Source: Ancylobacter sonchi (GTDB lineage: Bacteria > Pseudomonadota > Alphaproteobacteria > Rhizobiales > Xanthobacteraceae). From it: a stretch of DNA of 64,000 nucleotides. The translations under genes and the position numbers were made by a program. This document shows, piece by piece, positions 8,714 through 17,816 of this stretch. Where the stretch lies: the NCBI RefSeq assembly GCF_018390695.1, contig NZ_JAHBGF010000046.1, positions 62,001-126,000 of the forward strand. The letters are read 5' to 3'. The notes under the pieces were generated by a model. It ran no database searches. It was not told the DNA's origin and saw only the letters and a program-made list of their open reading frames with translations. Numbering within the stretch: position 1 is the stretch's first letter; each line of letters opens with the position of its first letter.

Positions 8714-10087
8714 TCAGCTGGTCCAGCGGCGCGGGCGGTAGAAGGTGTGCTCGCCGATACGGTCAAGCTTGCGCATCTCGCTGATCCAGAACGGTCGCAC
8801 CGATTGCGCGTGGTAGTGCGTCGCCCGCCCGACCCTCGTATCCCACAGCTTGCCGTCCAGCATGTCGGCGGCGATGCGTTGGGCCTGCTTCCACAGTCGC
8901 GGCTCGGTGACGACGTCGCGGATATTGTCGCAGGCGAAGGTGAACTGGCAGGCGAATTTGCGCTTGGCATTCTGGTAGACCGCGCGGCAGACATCGGCGG
9001 GGTAGTAGCCGGAGAACACCCGGTTCATCACCACCTGCGCCACCGCGATCTGCCCGCGCTCCGGCTCGCCGCGGCTCTCGAAATACACGGCTTCGGCGAG
9101 GCACTTCTCCGCCCGCTCGCGCCGGCGGCCGTCGAGGCCGAGCCGCTCGGCCGGCGCGGCGCCGGCCATGCGGCCGAGCGTCGGCGTCTGCGCGCCGTCG
9201 ATGGCGTCGACATCGCCGCTGCCATCGCCATCCCCGTCCTTGGCGGCGACCGAAGTGCCGGCCTCGTCGTCCGCCTCGCCGCCGAGGAAGCGCTGCGCCG
9301 GCGTGCCGTCCAGCCCGAAGATCAGGCTGGCCTGACGATAGATCGGCAGCGCGCCTTCCGGCGTGCCCATCAACTGGCCGCCGGTCTCGGCGAAGGGATC
9401 GGCATAGGCCGGCCCGGCGGTGGGGCCGCCGGCTCCGGCGATGAAGACGGTCTCGGCGGCGGCGCTTTCCAGCTCGGTCGGGTCGCCGGTCGGGTCGCCG
9501 GCGTCGCTGGAATAGGCGGCGAGATCGTTGGCATCGGCGAGGTCGTCGCCCGCCTCGAACGGATCGGTGCCCATGCCCACGCTGATGCCCGTGCCGACGT
9601 CACTGCCAGTCGTGCGACCAGTCCCGGTTCCCGCGCCCGCCGTGGCGGAACTGGTTCCGCTGCCGGCCGGGGCGGTGGCGCTGGCGATGCCGGCATCGGC
9701 GAGCGCCTCGGGCAGGCCCGGCTCGGACGGCTGGTCGGTGACGGCGAGGCGGTCGCCCTTGTCTGCGCGATCACCCTTGTCGGTCCGGTCGACATTGATG
9801 GCGAGCGGCAGCAGCCGGGGCGGCGCCGGTATCGCCGAGCCCGGCGGCAGCGAAGAGGCTGTCGGCCAGGCGAAGGTCGCCGCCTTCAGCGTGCGGAAGG
9901 TACCGGGCAGCACGTCAAGGCGGGCTTTCGCCACCACCTCGGGGCTGTGGGTGAACAGTGCGGCGATGTCCTGGTGGCCGATGCCGCTAGCGAAGAACGG
10001 GGTGACCATGCCGGCCAGCGCCAGCCCGGCGACGACGCAGCGGGCCTGCCACCGCGAGGATCGGATCGACCGATGCGAGAAGCTCAT
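8714..10087 (-). CDS. SleB-type cell wall hydrolase with long acidic linker
   Basis: About 457 residues. A basic N-terminus and one hydrophobic segment (about 14-36) suggest a membrane anchor or signal. A low-complexity Gly/Asp/Ala/Thr linker of roughly 270 residues includes DKGDRADKGDR and DGDGDGSGDVDA. The C-terminal Hydrolase_2 (SleB/CwlJ) domain starts at KCLAEAVYFESRGEPERGQ and contains the catalytic-type Glu in YFESRGE, then YPADVCRAVYQN and KFACQFTFACD. Such enzymes cleave peptidoglycan glycan strands, and alphaproteobacteria have them without sporulating. ATG 10087 is preferred over TTG 10105 because it gives a cleaner signal region, though neither has a clear ribosome site. It is convergent with the broken M15 peptidase. 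Confidence 0.87.
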   Translation of the reverse strand: MSFSHRSIRSSRWQARCVVAGLALAGMVTPFFASGIGHQDIAALFTHSPEVVAKARLDVLPGTFRTLKAATFAWPTASSLPPGSAIPAPPRLLPLAINVDRTDKGDRADKGDRLAVTDQPSEPGLPEALADAGIASATAPAGSGTSSATAGAGTGTGRTTGSDVGTGISVGMGTDPFEAGDDLADANDLAAYSSDAGDPTGDPTELESAAAETVFIAGAGGPTAGPAYADPFAETGGQLMGTPEGALPIYRQASLIFGLDGTPAQRFLGGEADDEAGTSVAAKDGDGDGSGDVDAIDGAQTPTLGRMAGAAPAERLGLDGRRRERAEKCLAEAVYFESRGEPERGQIAVAQVVMNRVFSGYYPADVCRAVYQNAKRKFACQFTFACDNIRDVVTEPRLWKQAQRIAADMLDGKLWDTRVGRATHYHAQSVRPFWISEMRKLDRIGEHTFYRPRRWTS

Positions 10088-10212
10088 GACGCGACGCCTA
10101 CGCAACCTGGCCGCCCGGCGGCCCCCAACTCCGCCCGGCGTGGCGGGCGCGCATCAGGCAAGCCGCCACGCGCCGGGCCTTATGGTTGTCGCGTATTAAC
10201 CTTGCTGCGCGG

Positions 10213-11202
10213 TTAACGCGGCGCCGCCGCCCGCCGGAGCCGGTCGGCGATGGCCTCGCCCAGCCCGTGCGCCGGCAGCCCGACCACCGCGATACCGGAC
10301 ACGCCGGGCGCGTCGAGTTCGCGCAGATAGGCGTAGAGATTGGCCGCCGCCTCGACGAGGTCGCCTTCCGGGCTGAGGTCGCGGGTGCGCACCGGCGGCG
10401 CCCCGTGCAGCGCTTGCCCGCCGAAGGTCAGCAGCGCCTCGCCGGCGCGCAGCTGCTCGGCCATCAGCCGAACCGGCACCGAGGGCGCGTAATGCGAGGC
10501 GAGCATGCCCGGCGCCTGCGGGGCCTCGTCGTCGGTGACGCGCTCGGGCACCGCGAGCGCATGGCCGAGCACCGCCTCGATCTCCTCGCGCGCCAGCCCG
10601 CCGGGGCGCAGCATCGCCGGGATGTCGCCGGTGCAGTCGAGGATGGTGGATTCCACCCCCACCGCCGCCGGCCCGGCGTCGAGCACCAGGTCGATGGCGC
10701 CGAGCAGGTCGGCCATCACATGGCCGGCGGTGGTCGGCGAGACATGGCCGGAACGGTTGGCGCTCGGCGCGGCGATCGGCCGGTCGGCGGCGCGCAGCAC
10801 CGCCTGCGCCACCGGATGCGCCGGCACCCGGATCGCGACGCTCGACAGCCCGGCGCGGGCGAGAGGGGAGGTGGCGTCCTCGATCGCCGGCACCACCAGC
10901 GTCAGCGGCCCCGGCCAGAAGGCGCGGGCAAGCGCGGAAGCCGTCGGCGAGAATTGCCCGACCCGCAGCGCCGCCTCGACATCCGGAACATGGGCGATCA
11001 GCGGGTTGAAGCTCGGCCGCCCCTTGGCGGCGTAGAGCTTGGCCACCGCATGCGGGTCGGTGGCGTCGCAGGCGAGGCCGTAGACCGTCTCGGTGGGAAT
11101 GGCGGCCAGCCCGCCGGAACGCAGCACCCGCGCAGTCTCGGCGATGCCCTCCTCGTCCGCCGGAACCAGGCGGGTCGCAATGATCGGGGTGGCCAGGCTC
11201 AC
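10213..11202 (-). CDS. L-threonylcarbamoyladenylate synthase (Sua5/TsaC2)
   Basis: 329 residues, the long Sua5 type: a YrdC catalytic domain (about 1-205) followed by a C-terminal Sua5 domain. Visible signatures are IPTETVYGLACDA, KGRPSFNPLIAHV, PIAAPSANRSGHVSPTTA and VESTILDCTG. It makes threonylcarbamoyl-AMP from threonine, bicarbonate and ATP. This is the first step of the t6A37 modification of tRNAs reading ANN codons, completed by TsaB, TsaD and TsaE encoded elsewhere. Its start is close to, and divergent from, the histone-deacetylase-like gene. Confidence 0.95.
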   Translation of the reverse strand: MSLATPIIATRLVPADEEGIAETARVLRSGGLAAIPTETVYGLACDATDPHAVAKLYAAKGRPSFNPLIAHVPDVEAALRVGQFSPTASALARAFWPGPLTLVVPAIEDATSPLARAGLSSVAIRVPAHPVAQAVLRAADRPIAAPSANRSGHVSPTTAGHVMADLLGAIDLVLDAGPAAVGVESTILDCTGDIPAMLRPGGLAREEIEAVLGHALAVPERVTDDEAPQAPGMLASHYAPSVPVRLMAEQLRAGEALLTFGGQALHGAPPVRTRDLSPEGDLVEAAANLYAYLRELDAPGVSGIAVVGLPAHGLGEAIADRLRRAAAPR

Positions 11203-11392
11203 GGGGTCGTCCTCGGGAAAAGCGTTCTCCCGGCTTAAGAGCCGGGCCGGCGCCGGTCAACCTCCGGCCGCTCGGCGCGCCCGGTGCGGCGAAAAAAGCC
11301 GTTCGCGCCGGGCGCCGCCGCTGGCCTGTCGCGCGGGCGTGGCATATCGTCCACCATCGGATGGTTCAAGAAGACCGATAAAGGCCGTCCGT

Positions 11393-11506
11393 ATGGCTGC
11401 ATCTTCGAGCGGTGCCGGTTCGCCCGCGGAAGATGCGGAGAGCAACGAACCCGAAGGCTTCGCGTTTCCCGAGACGACGAAGCGCCCGTCCCAAGGATGC
11501 CCATGA
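11393..11506 (+). CDS. Possible 37-residue upstream peptide coupled to the HDAC-like gene
   Basis: An ATG at 11393, with AAGG 8 bases before it, opens a 37-codon frame whose TGA (11504-11506) overlaps the next gene's ATG (11503-11505). The peptide is polar and acidic ([20 protein letters not shown], then [12 protein letters not shown]) and matches nothing I recognise. The overlap suggests translational coupling. It lies in a 300-base gap that otherwise shows nothing. It could be a real leader or small protein, or chance. Confidence 0.25.
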   Translation: MAASSSGAGSPAEDAESNEPEGFAFPETTKRPSQGCP

Positions 11507-12432
11507 ACACGCTGCTGATCGCGCACGACGCCTGCCTCGACCATGTCACGCCGCCCGGCCATCCCGAGCGTCCGGACCGGGTGCGGGTGCTGAACCGCCT
11601 GTTCGAGAAGGAGGAGTTTGCCACGCTGGTGCGCGAGCCGGCGCCGCTCGCCAGCCGCGAGGACATCATCCGCGTGCATCCGGCCGACTATGTCGACGCG
11701 CTGGCCGAGGCCAACCCGACCGAGGGGCTGGTGCGCATCGACGGCGATACCGTGCTGTCCCCCGGCACCGGCGAGGCGATCTCGCGCGGCGTCGGCGGCT
11801 CGGTGCTGGCGGTGGACGAGGTGCTGGCCGGCAAGGTGGCGAACGCCTTCGTCTCCATGCGCCCGCCCGGCCACCATGCCGAGACGCGTACGCCGATGGG
11901 CTTCTGCCTGTTCAACAACGTCGCCATCGCCGCCCGCCACGCGCAGAAGGTGCACGGCATCGGCCGCGTCGCCATCGTCGATTTCGACGTGCACCACGGC
12001 AACGGTACGCAGGAGATCTTCTGGTCGGATCCGAGCGTGATGTACGCATCGACGCATGAAATGCCGCTGTTCCCCGGCACCGGATCGGTGGGCGAGCGCG
12101 GCACCTCAGACAACATCGTCAACGCGCCTCTGCGTGCCGGCGACAATGGCGAGCGCTTCCGCGAGGCCTTCGAGAGCCGCATCCTGCCGCGCCTCAACGC
12201 CTTCGGTCCGGAGCTCTTGATCATTTCCGCCGGCTTCGACGCCCATGTGCGCGATCCGCTGGCGAATATCTGCCTCCTGGAGGACGACTATCGCTGGGTG
12301 ACGCTGAAGCTGATGGAGGTCGCCGAGAAGCACAGCGGCGGGCGCATCGTCTCGGTGCTGGAGGGCGGCTACGACCTCGACGGGCTCACCCGCTCGGCCG
12401 AGCAGCACGTGCTGACGCTGATGCGCGGCTGA
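11503..12432 (+). CDS. Histone deacetylase family amidohydrolase
   Basis: 309 residues, a complete arginase/deacetylase fold of the class II HDAC-like bacterial group. Motifs in order are PPGHHAE (121-127) with the catalytic His pair, [12 protein letters not shown] (133-144), [12 protein letters not shown] (160-171) with zinc Asp162 and His164, SAGFDAH with the second zinc Asp, and LEGGYDL near the end. Family members remove acetyl groups from polyamines, small amides or lysines. The substrate here is unknown. ATG 11503 is chosen over the in-frame ATG 11497 because AAGG at 11493-11496 is spaced 6 bases from it. xseB follows 61 bases downstream on the same strand. Confidence 0.93.
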   Translation: MNTLLIAHDACLDHVTPPGHPERPDRVRVLNRLFEKEEFATLVREPAPLASREDIIRVHPADYVDALAEANPTEGLVRIDGDTVLSPGTGEAISRGVGGSVLAVDEVLAGKVANAFVSMRPPGHHAETRTPMGFCLFNNVAIAARHAQKVHGIGRVAIVDFDVHHGNGTQEIFWSDPSVMYASTHEMPLFPGTGSVGERGTSDNIVNAPLRAGDNGERFREAFESRILPRLNAFGPELLIISAGFDAHVRDPLANICLLEDDYRWVTLKLMEVAEKHSGGRIVSVLEGGYDLDGLTRSAEQHVLTLMRG

Positions 12433-12493
12433 TCCTGTATAAGGCGGGACGCGAGGGCGGCGATTCGTCTCTCTCGCGCAAGCGGAGGATGCC

Positions 12494-12739
12494 ATGGCCG
12501 ATTTTGCGGATGTCGGGACGCTGAGCTTCGAGAAGGCGCTGGCGGAGCTCGAGACCATCGTCGGCAAGCTCGAGGGCGGCAATGTCCCGCTGGAAGAGTC
12601 GATCACCCTCTATGCGCGCGGCGAGGCGCTCAAGGCCCGCTGCGACGCGCTTTTGAAGGACGCCGAGGCGCGGGTCGAGAAGATCACCCTCGGTGCCGAC
12701 GGCCGTCCGGCCGGCACCGTGCCGCTCGACGGCGAATGA
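12494..12739 (+). CDS. xseB: Exodeoxyribonuclease VII small subunit
   Basis: 81 residues, typical of XseB. The conserved core is [27 protein letters not shown] followed by the [19 protein letters not shown] helix. It binds the large subunit XseA to form exonuclease VII, which degrades single-stranded DNA into oligonucleotides. GGAGG lies 7 bases upstream. xseA is not in the window. The overlong motif quoted is split as [13 protein letters not shown] and [13 protein letters not shown]. In many Hyphomicrobiales xseB sits next to an HDAC-like gene, as here. Confidence 0.96.
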   Translation: MADFADVGTLSFEKALAELETIVGKLEGGNVPLEESITLYARGEALKARCDALLKDAEARVEKITLGADGRPAGTVPLDGE

Positions 12740-12752
12740 GCCTGCACGGGCG

Positions 12753-13265
12753 ATGACCGTCCGCCTGCGCGGTCACCATCTGCTCTGCCTGATGACCTAT
12801 GTCGGCCGGGGCTACAGCCCGGCCTTCACCGCCAATTACGATGCCCTTGTCATCCGCCTCGACGCCGGCGAGCCCGCCGAGCTGGTCGAGGGGCCGGACG
12901 ATATCTGCGCGCCGATGCTCGGCGAAGCCGGCCATCATTGCCTGAACGACAGCGTCGTCGAGCGCGACCGGCAGGCCCGCGCCGCGCTGGCCGGGCTGTT
13001 CGGCGGCGGCTTCGCGCCGGGTGACCGCCTTGACCTGTCGGCACCGCGCCTCGCCGCGATGCGCGCGGCCTTCGCCAGCGGCGCCAGCCGCGCTGCCTGT
13101 GCCGGCTGCCAATGGACGCGATTGTGCGACGACATCGCTGCCGGCGGCTTCCGCCGGGTGCGCCTGAAAGGCGCGGCGGGCGAGGGCGGTGCACCCGAAC
13201 CCAGCCCGCCGGAAGTCAGCTCGCCGTCACTCAGCCCGCCTTGCGCGCCGCGCAATCGGGATTGA
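12753..13265 (+). CDS. DUF1284 domain-containing protein
   Basis: 170 residues. It opens with TVRLRGHHLLCLMTYVGRGY, the hallmark of DUF1284, and contains His and Cys residues that could bind metal or an iron-sulfur cluster (GHH near the start, CAPMLGEAGHHC, then CAGCQW and C). The function of the family is unknown. It starts 13 bases after xseB. Its last 35 bases overlap tail to tail with the DUF1272 gene on the other strand, and the last roughly 25 residues are a Pro/Ser-rich tail that may be a recent extension. Confidence 0.88.
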   Translation: MTVRLRGHHLLCLMTYVGRGYSPAFTANYDALVIRLDAGEPAELVEGPDDICAPMLGEAGHHCLNDSVVERDRQARAALAGLFGGGFAPGDRLDLSAPRLAAMRAAFASGASRAACAGCQWTRLCDDIAAGGFRRVRLKGAAGEGGAPEPSPPEVSSPSLSPPCAPRNRD

Positions 13266-13482
13266 ACACCCGCACCGTCGAGGCCGGGTGACGGGCCAGT
13301 GCCGCTGCCGGCCTAACCGGTCGGCGCACCAGCTCGCCGGAGCAGTTCGGGCAGATGCCGCCGAGCACGTCGCGCGCGCAATCGGCGCAGAAGGTGCATT
13401 CGAAAGTGCAGATCATCACGTCGCGCGAGGCTGGCGACAGGTCGCGGTCGCAGCACTCGCAGTTCGGGCGCAGTTCCAGCAT
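13231..13482 (-). CDS. DUF1272 small cysteine-rich protein
   Basis: 83 residues starting at ATG 13482 behind AGGGAG. It begins MLELRPNCECCDRDLSPAS and continues CTFECTFCADCARDVLGG and CPNCSGELVRRP, giving at least eight cysteines in CxxC pairs. This is a zinc-ribbon-like DUF1272 protein of unknown function. The frame is open further upstream to 13701, but the family N-terminus and ribosome site fix this start. It overlaps the end of the DUF1284 gene on the opposite strand. Confidence 0.9.
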   Translation of the reverse strand: MLELRPNCECCDRDLSPASRDVMICTFECTFCADCARDVLGGICPNCSGELVRRPVRPAAALARHPASTVRVFNPDCAARKAG

Positions 13483-13517
13483 GCGGGACTCCCTGGAGAA
13501 TACGACGAGACGATACC

Positions 13518-14105
13518 CTAGAGCACGCCCGGCACGATGCGGGCGGTGCGGGCCATGTAGGCGCGGTATTCGTCGCCGAAGGTGTCGAGCATCATCGCCT
13601 CTTCCCGGCCGACGCGGAAGAGGTAGAGGATGCCGAAGCCGATCACCCCGGCCGGGCCGGCGATCCAGTTGGGGATGAGGATCAGCTGCGCCACCGCCCA
13701 CAGGAAGAAGGCGGAATACATCGGGTGGCGCACATAGCGGTAGACGCCGCCGGTGATCAGCTTGTGGCTGTCCTTGATCTCCAGCGTCACCGACCAGTTC
13801 TTGCCGAGGTCCTCATGGGTGCGGCGGAACAGCCACAGCGAGAAGGCGAAGGTGAGCGCGCCCAGCACCAGTTGCACCGCCGAATAGGGGTAGTCGGCGA
13901 AGTCGAACAGCTCGGAGGTCGCCCACAGCAGCGGGATGATGCCGAGCCCGCAGGTGGAGCAGGATAGCAGGATCAACTCGCGGACCTTGTGGCGGGCGTC
14001 GACCACCCTTTCGCGCTTCACCTTCTGCTCGAAGGGGATGCGGATGACGTACCAGCCGACGACGCCGATGGCCCAGATGATCTTGGCGGCGATGAGCAGG
14101 TTCAT
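13518..14105 (-). CDS. Isoprenylcysteine carboxyl methyltransferase-like membrane protein
   Basis: 195 residues with about five membrane segments. The C-terminal half carries the PEMT/ICMT signature: GGVYRYVRHPMYSAFF, then GREEAMMLDTFGDEYRAY, which in relatives binds S-adenosylmethionine at the membrane face. Bacterial members methylate small lipophilic or unknown acceptors, and no prenylated protein substrate is implied. Its ATG overlaps the stop of the upstream hydrolase gene (ATGA at 14102-14105), so the two are translationally coupled and probably act together. Confidence 0.85.
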   Translation of the reverse strand: MNLLIAAKIIWAIGVVGWYVIRIPFEQKVKRERVVDARHKVRELILLSCSTCGLGIIPLLWATSELFDFADYPYSAVQLVLGALTFAFSLWLFRRTHEDLGKNWSVTLEIKDSHKLITGGVYRYVRHPMYSAFFLWAVAQLILIPNWIAGPAGVIGFGILYLFRVGREEAMMLDTFGDEYRAYMARTARIVPGVL

Positions 14106-15445
14106 GAGGCGTCCTCTCGGGCGTCGTGCGGCGCAGGGGCCGGGGCGGTGATATCCGTCGCGGTATCGGGGGGGAGCAGCGAGCCGTCGTCGGCGAACCG
14201 GCTGATCGGTCCGTTTCGCGAGGCACACAGCTCGGCGAGGGGCAGGGGCCCCAGCGCGATCATGAAGAAGTCGTAGGGTGCCTTCATCTCGTTCGCCAGC
14301 AGGAACTGGTAGTGCAGGCGCATGATGTGCCAGCGCAGCGCCCGCAGCTTCTCGCGCGAGATCATCTGCTTGAGATTGGCGTTCTTCAGGATCGGCTGGC
14401 CGTATTCCGCCGTGTCGAACTCCGCCCGGCACAGCTTCACCGGGTGGTACTTGTAGAAATTGATGGCGTCGTGCCGCGCCTGATATTCCGCCCAGAACAG
14501 ATCGGGATGCGCCGAGACGCGCGCGGCATCGGCGCGCACGGCGCCGGCATCCGGATGCAGCGAGAATTTCGGTATGGTGGCGCCGCAGGTCAAAAGGTTG
14601 AGCCGGGTGCCGCGCCGTCCCAGCTCGGGATCGCGAGCGAAGGCCTGCACCAGCACCCTCAGGGCCAGCGTGGCGCCGAGGCTGTGGCCGACCAGCACCA
14701 CCTCGTCATAGTCGCCGCTCTGAACCTTCTGCACGAAATAGTCGGTGAAGCGCTCAAGCCGCTCGTCCATCAGCGGACTGCGTCCGTGCAGATAGTCGCG
14801 GGCGAGATCCCAGTCGTCGAGCGCCTGATGCAGCCGCCATCGTCGCCCCGGCTGAACGAACAGGCCGAGGAACAGCAGGAGTGCGGTGGTCAGCCCGACG
14901 AGGGTGGCCGCGTGCCCGCTGGTCTCCGGCGGCAGCAGCCAGCCGGCGAAGAGGCTGGCGACCAGCCCGCCCAGCAGGCCGGCGAGCAGGAACAGCACGA
15001 GGATGCCGACCGGAAACAGGCAGAAGATGCCGTAGCGCAGCGTCGCCTTGAAGTAGCGGCGGCTTGTGCCGTTGCGGGCGAATTCGAGCAACGCCGCCAG
15101 CCCGCGCCACAGCCGCACCACCGAGGGCCGCTCGTCGAGCGCCACCACGATGTCGTCCCAGCGCAGTAGGGCGAAATCGGTCGATTGCCGCCAGTTCGGC
15201 CCCTCGCTGCGGGTGCTCCACAGGCTCACCGGCAGGCCGGGCTCGTCGCGTCGCGCCGAGACCTCGGCGCCGCAGGACCACAGCTTGGCGAAGCGCCCGG
15301 CCTGGTTGGCGAAGCGCCCGTGATGATAGTCCATGTCGGTGGGGTCGTGGCCGGGCAGGAACAGCACGAGCCGCCGACCGGCGTCGACGTCGGTGGGGCG
15401 CGAGGCGTCGAGGCCCGGCGAGTCGGGAGCATCCCCTGCTGTCAT
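14102..15445 (-). CDS. Membrane-anchored alpha/beta-hydrolase-like protein
   Basis: 447 residues. A nucleophile elbow GHSLGATLA (253-261) after a hydrophobic strand suggests a serine hydrolase of the alpha/beta fold. An N-terminal strand, LVLFLPGHDPTDMDYHHGRF, may supply the oxyanion region. Two or three membrane helices (about 138-170 and 178-197) interrupt the fold between them. The remaining catalytic residues cannot be assigned by eye. I recognise no named family. It is coupled to the ICMT-like methyltransferase downstream. The frame is clean and its coding bias resembles the neighbours. Confidence 0.75.
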   Translation of the reverse strand: MTAGDAPDSPGLDASRPTDVDAGRRLVLFLPGHDPTDMDYHHGRFANQAGRFAKLWSCGAEVSARRDEPGLPVSLWSTRSEGPNWRQSTDFALLRWDDIVVALDERPSVVRLWRGLAALLEFARNGTSRRYFKATLRYGIFCLFPVGILVLFLLAGLLGGLVASLFAGWLLPPETSGHAATLVGLTTALLLFLGLFVQPGRRWRLHQALDDWDLARDYLHGRSPLMDERLERFTDYFVQKVQSGDYDEVVLVGHSLGATLALRVLVQAFARDPELGRRGTRLNLLTCGATIPKFSLHPDAGAVRADAARVSAHPDLFWAEYQARHDAINFYKYHPVKLCRAEFDTAEYGQPILKNANLKQMISREKLRALRWHIMRLHYQFLLANEMKAPYDFFMIALGPLPLAELCASRNGPISRFADDGSLLPPDTATDITAPAPAPHDAREDAS

Positions 15446-15688
15446 GGCGTGGTTCTAATGTATGCAGGCGGGCGTTTCCATGTCCGTGGCGTGCACAACC
15501 GGCGGTCTCCACATGGTTTGGTGTCGCGGCGGGGCCTGGACCGCGCGGGAGCGGTACCAGCGGGTGGCCCGGCGTCGGCCGTTGGCCCGCACTGGCTTGA
15601 AATCCGCCCCCCGGTGGCCACTTAACCCGGCACGGGCCCGGGCGAATGGGGCGACGAGGCCGCTATCGCCGGGTGCGAAGGGTGCGCG

Positions 15689-15717
15689 TTGCACGCCTGC
15701 GCGCCAGCGTGTATGCC
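15689..15717 (+). promoter_or_regulatory. Candidate dxs promoter
   Basis: TTGCAC (15689-15694), a 17-base spacer and TATGCC (15712-15717) lie 64 bases before the dxs start. The rest of the 335-base gap 15446-15780 shows no convincing gene. Confidence 0.4.
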
Positions 15718-15780
15718 CTAGAACTTCGTCCGGCGGGCGGGAGCCTCCCGCGCTGGCGGACGTGTGCACCGAGGTAGTTC

Positions 15781-17721
15781 TTGACCCGTCCTTCCACGCC
15801 GCTTCTCGACAGCATCCGGGAGCCGGTCGATCTGCGCCGGCTGACGGACGAGCAGCTGCCCCAGCTCGCCGCCGAGCTCAGGGAAGAGACGATTTCTGCT
15901 GTCTCCGTGACCGGCGGCCATCTCGGCGCCGGGCTCGGCGTGGTCGAGCTCACCGTCGCGCTGCATCACGTTTTCGATACCCCGAACGACCGGCTGATCT
16001 GGGACGTCGGCCACCAGTGCTACCCGCACAAGATCCTCACCGGCCGGCGCGAGCGCATCCGCACGCTGCGCCAGGGTGCCGGCCTGTCCGGCTTCACCAA
16101 CCGCGCCGAGAGCCCCTACGACCCGTTCGGCGCCGGCCATTCCTCGACCTCGATCTCCGCCGGCCTCGGCATGGCGGTGGCGCGGGATCTGGCGGCCGAG
16201 ACCGATCCGGCGGTGGCCAAGCGCAACGTGGTCTGCGTCATCGGCGATGGCGCCATGTCGGCCGGCATGGCCTATGAGGCGATGAACAATGCCGGGGCGA
16301 TGGACAGTCGCCTCATCGTGATCCTCAACGACAACGACATGTCGATCGCCCCGCCGGTGGGCGCCATGTCGGCCTATCTGGCGCGCCTGCTCTCCGGGCG
16401 CACCTATCGTTCGCTGCGCGAGACCGCCAAGCAGCTTGCCGGCAACCTGCCGAAGTTCTTCGAGCGCCACGCCGCCCGGGCGGAGGAGTTCGCCCGCGGC
16501 TTCCTCGCCGGCGGCACGATGTTCGAGGAGCTCGGCTTCTATTATGTCGGCCCGATCGACGGTCACAATCTCGACCACCTGCTGCCGGTGCTGCGCAATG
16601 CACGCGACAGTGACACCGGGCCGATCCTTGTCCATGTCGTCACCCAGAAGGGCAAGGGCTACGCGCCCGCCGAGGCCTCGGCCGACAAATATCATGGCGT
16701 GCAGCGCTTCGACGTCGCCACCGGCGCGCAGGCCAAGGCGATCTCCAACGCCCCGTCCTATACCCGCGTCTTCGCCGACAGCCTGATCGTCGAGGCGCGG
16801 CGCGACCCGAAGATCGTCGCGGTGACCGCCGCCATGCCGGCCGGCACCGGACTCGATCTGTTCGAGCAGGCGTTCCCCGAGCGGACCTTCGACGTCGGCA
16901 TCGCCGAGCAGCACGCCGTCACCTTCGCCGCCGGCCTCGCCACCGAAGGCTACAAGCCGTTCTGCGCCATCTATTCCACCTTCCTGCAGCGCGCCTATGA
17001 CCAGGTGGTGCACGACGTCGCCATCCAGCGGCTGCCGGTGCGCTTCGCCATCGACCGCGCCGGGCTCGTCGGTGCGGACGGCTCCACCCATGTCGGCGCC
17101 TTCGACGTGCCGATGCTCGCCTGCCTGCCCGGCATGGTGGTGATGGCGGCGGCCGACGAGGCCGAACTGGTCCACATGGTGGCGACGGCGGCGGCCTATG
17201 ACGAGGGGCCCATCGCCTTCCGCTACCCGCGCGGCGAGGGCGTCGGCGTCGAGCGTCCCGAGCGGGGCGTCCCGCTGGAGATCGGCCGCGGCCGCATCGT
17301 GCGCGAGGGCTCCAAGGTGGCACTGCTGTCGCTCGGCACGCGGCTGGCGCCCTGCCTCGTCGCCGCCGATCAACTGGCGGCGTTCGGCCTGTCGACCACT
17401 GTCGCCGATGCCCGCTTCGCCAAGCCGCTCGACCGCGACCTCATCCTGCGCCTCGCGCGCGAGCATGAGGTGCTGGTGACGGTGGAGGAGGGCGCGGTGG
17501 GCGGCTTCGGCGGCCACGTGCTGACATTGCTCGCCGAGGCCGGGGCGCTGGAGCGCGGGCTGAAGATCCGCACGCTGCAGCTGCCGGACCGCTTCCTCGA
17601 CCACGACACGCCGGCCGCCCAATTGCGTGAGGCCGGGCTCGACGCGGAAGGCATCGTGCGCGGCGTGTTCGGCGCGCTCGGCCGTGCCGAGGACGCACCG
17701 TCCGCCCTGCTGCGGGGCTGA
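15781..17721 (+). CDS. dxs: 1-deoxy-D-xylulose-5-phosphate synthase
   Basis: 646 residues, full length. It condenses pyruvate and glyceraldehyde 3-phosphate to DXP, the first step of the MEP isoprenoid pathway and a feed for thiamine and pyridoxal. The TPP motif runs from [18 protein letters not shown] (155-172) to LNDND (182-186). His47 lies in TGGHLG, and the pyrimidine-binding [15 protein letters not shown] is in the middle domain. The start is TTG: GAGG lies 6 bases upstream, the protein begins exactly as homologues do ([11 protein letters not shown]), and no in-frame ATG or GTG fits better. tlyA follows, a common alphaproteobacterial order. Confidence 0.97.
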   Translation: MTRPSTPLLDSIREPVDLRRLTDEQLPQLAAELREETISAVSVTGGHLGAGLGVVELTVALHHVFDTPNDRLIWDVGHQCYPHKILTGRRERIRTLRQGAGLSGFTNRAESPYDPFGAGHSSTSISAGLGMAVARDLAAETDPAVAKRNVVCVIGDGAMSAGMAYEAMNNAGAMDSRLIVILNDNDMSIAPPVGAMSAYLARLLSGRTYRSLRETAKQLAGNLPKFFERHAARAEEFARGFLAGGTMFEELGFYYVGPIDGHNLDHLLPVLRNARDSDTGPILVHVVTQKGKGYAPAEASADKYHGVQRFDVATGAQAKAISNAPSYTRVFADSLIVEARRDPKIVAVTAAMPAGTGLDLFEQAFPERTFDVGIAEQHAVTFAAGLATEGYKPFCAIYSTFLQRAYDQVVHDVAIQRLPVRFAIDRAGLVGADGSTHVGAFDVPMLACLPGMVVMAAADEAELVHMVATAAAYDEGPIAFRYPRGEGVGVERPERGVPLEIGRGRIVREGSKVALLSLGTRLAPCLVAADQLAAFGLSTTVADARFAKPLDRDLILRLAREHEVLVTVEEGAVGGFGGHVLTLLAEAGALERGLKIRTLQLPDRFLDHDTPAAQLREAGLDAEGIVRGVFGALGRAEDAPSALLRG

Positions 17722-17816
17722 GCGCCGGGAACGGCCGGCTGGAAGACCGGCCTGCGGGATCTTGGCCTATGAGAATCTTGGTCTGAGCAAAGAGCTGGGT
17801 CTGGAGGAGGCTTGCC

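Noticed and set aside
8591-10216. Continuation of the M15 frame for about 540 more codons
   Set aside because: After the frameshift it runs antisense to the SleB-domain gene and has no protein-like features. The natural M15 ending is in the adjacent frame.
15718-17622. A 634-codon minus-strand frame opposite dxs
   Set aside because: No domain is recognisable, and the dxs frame has every TPP and catalytic motif.
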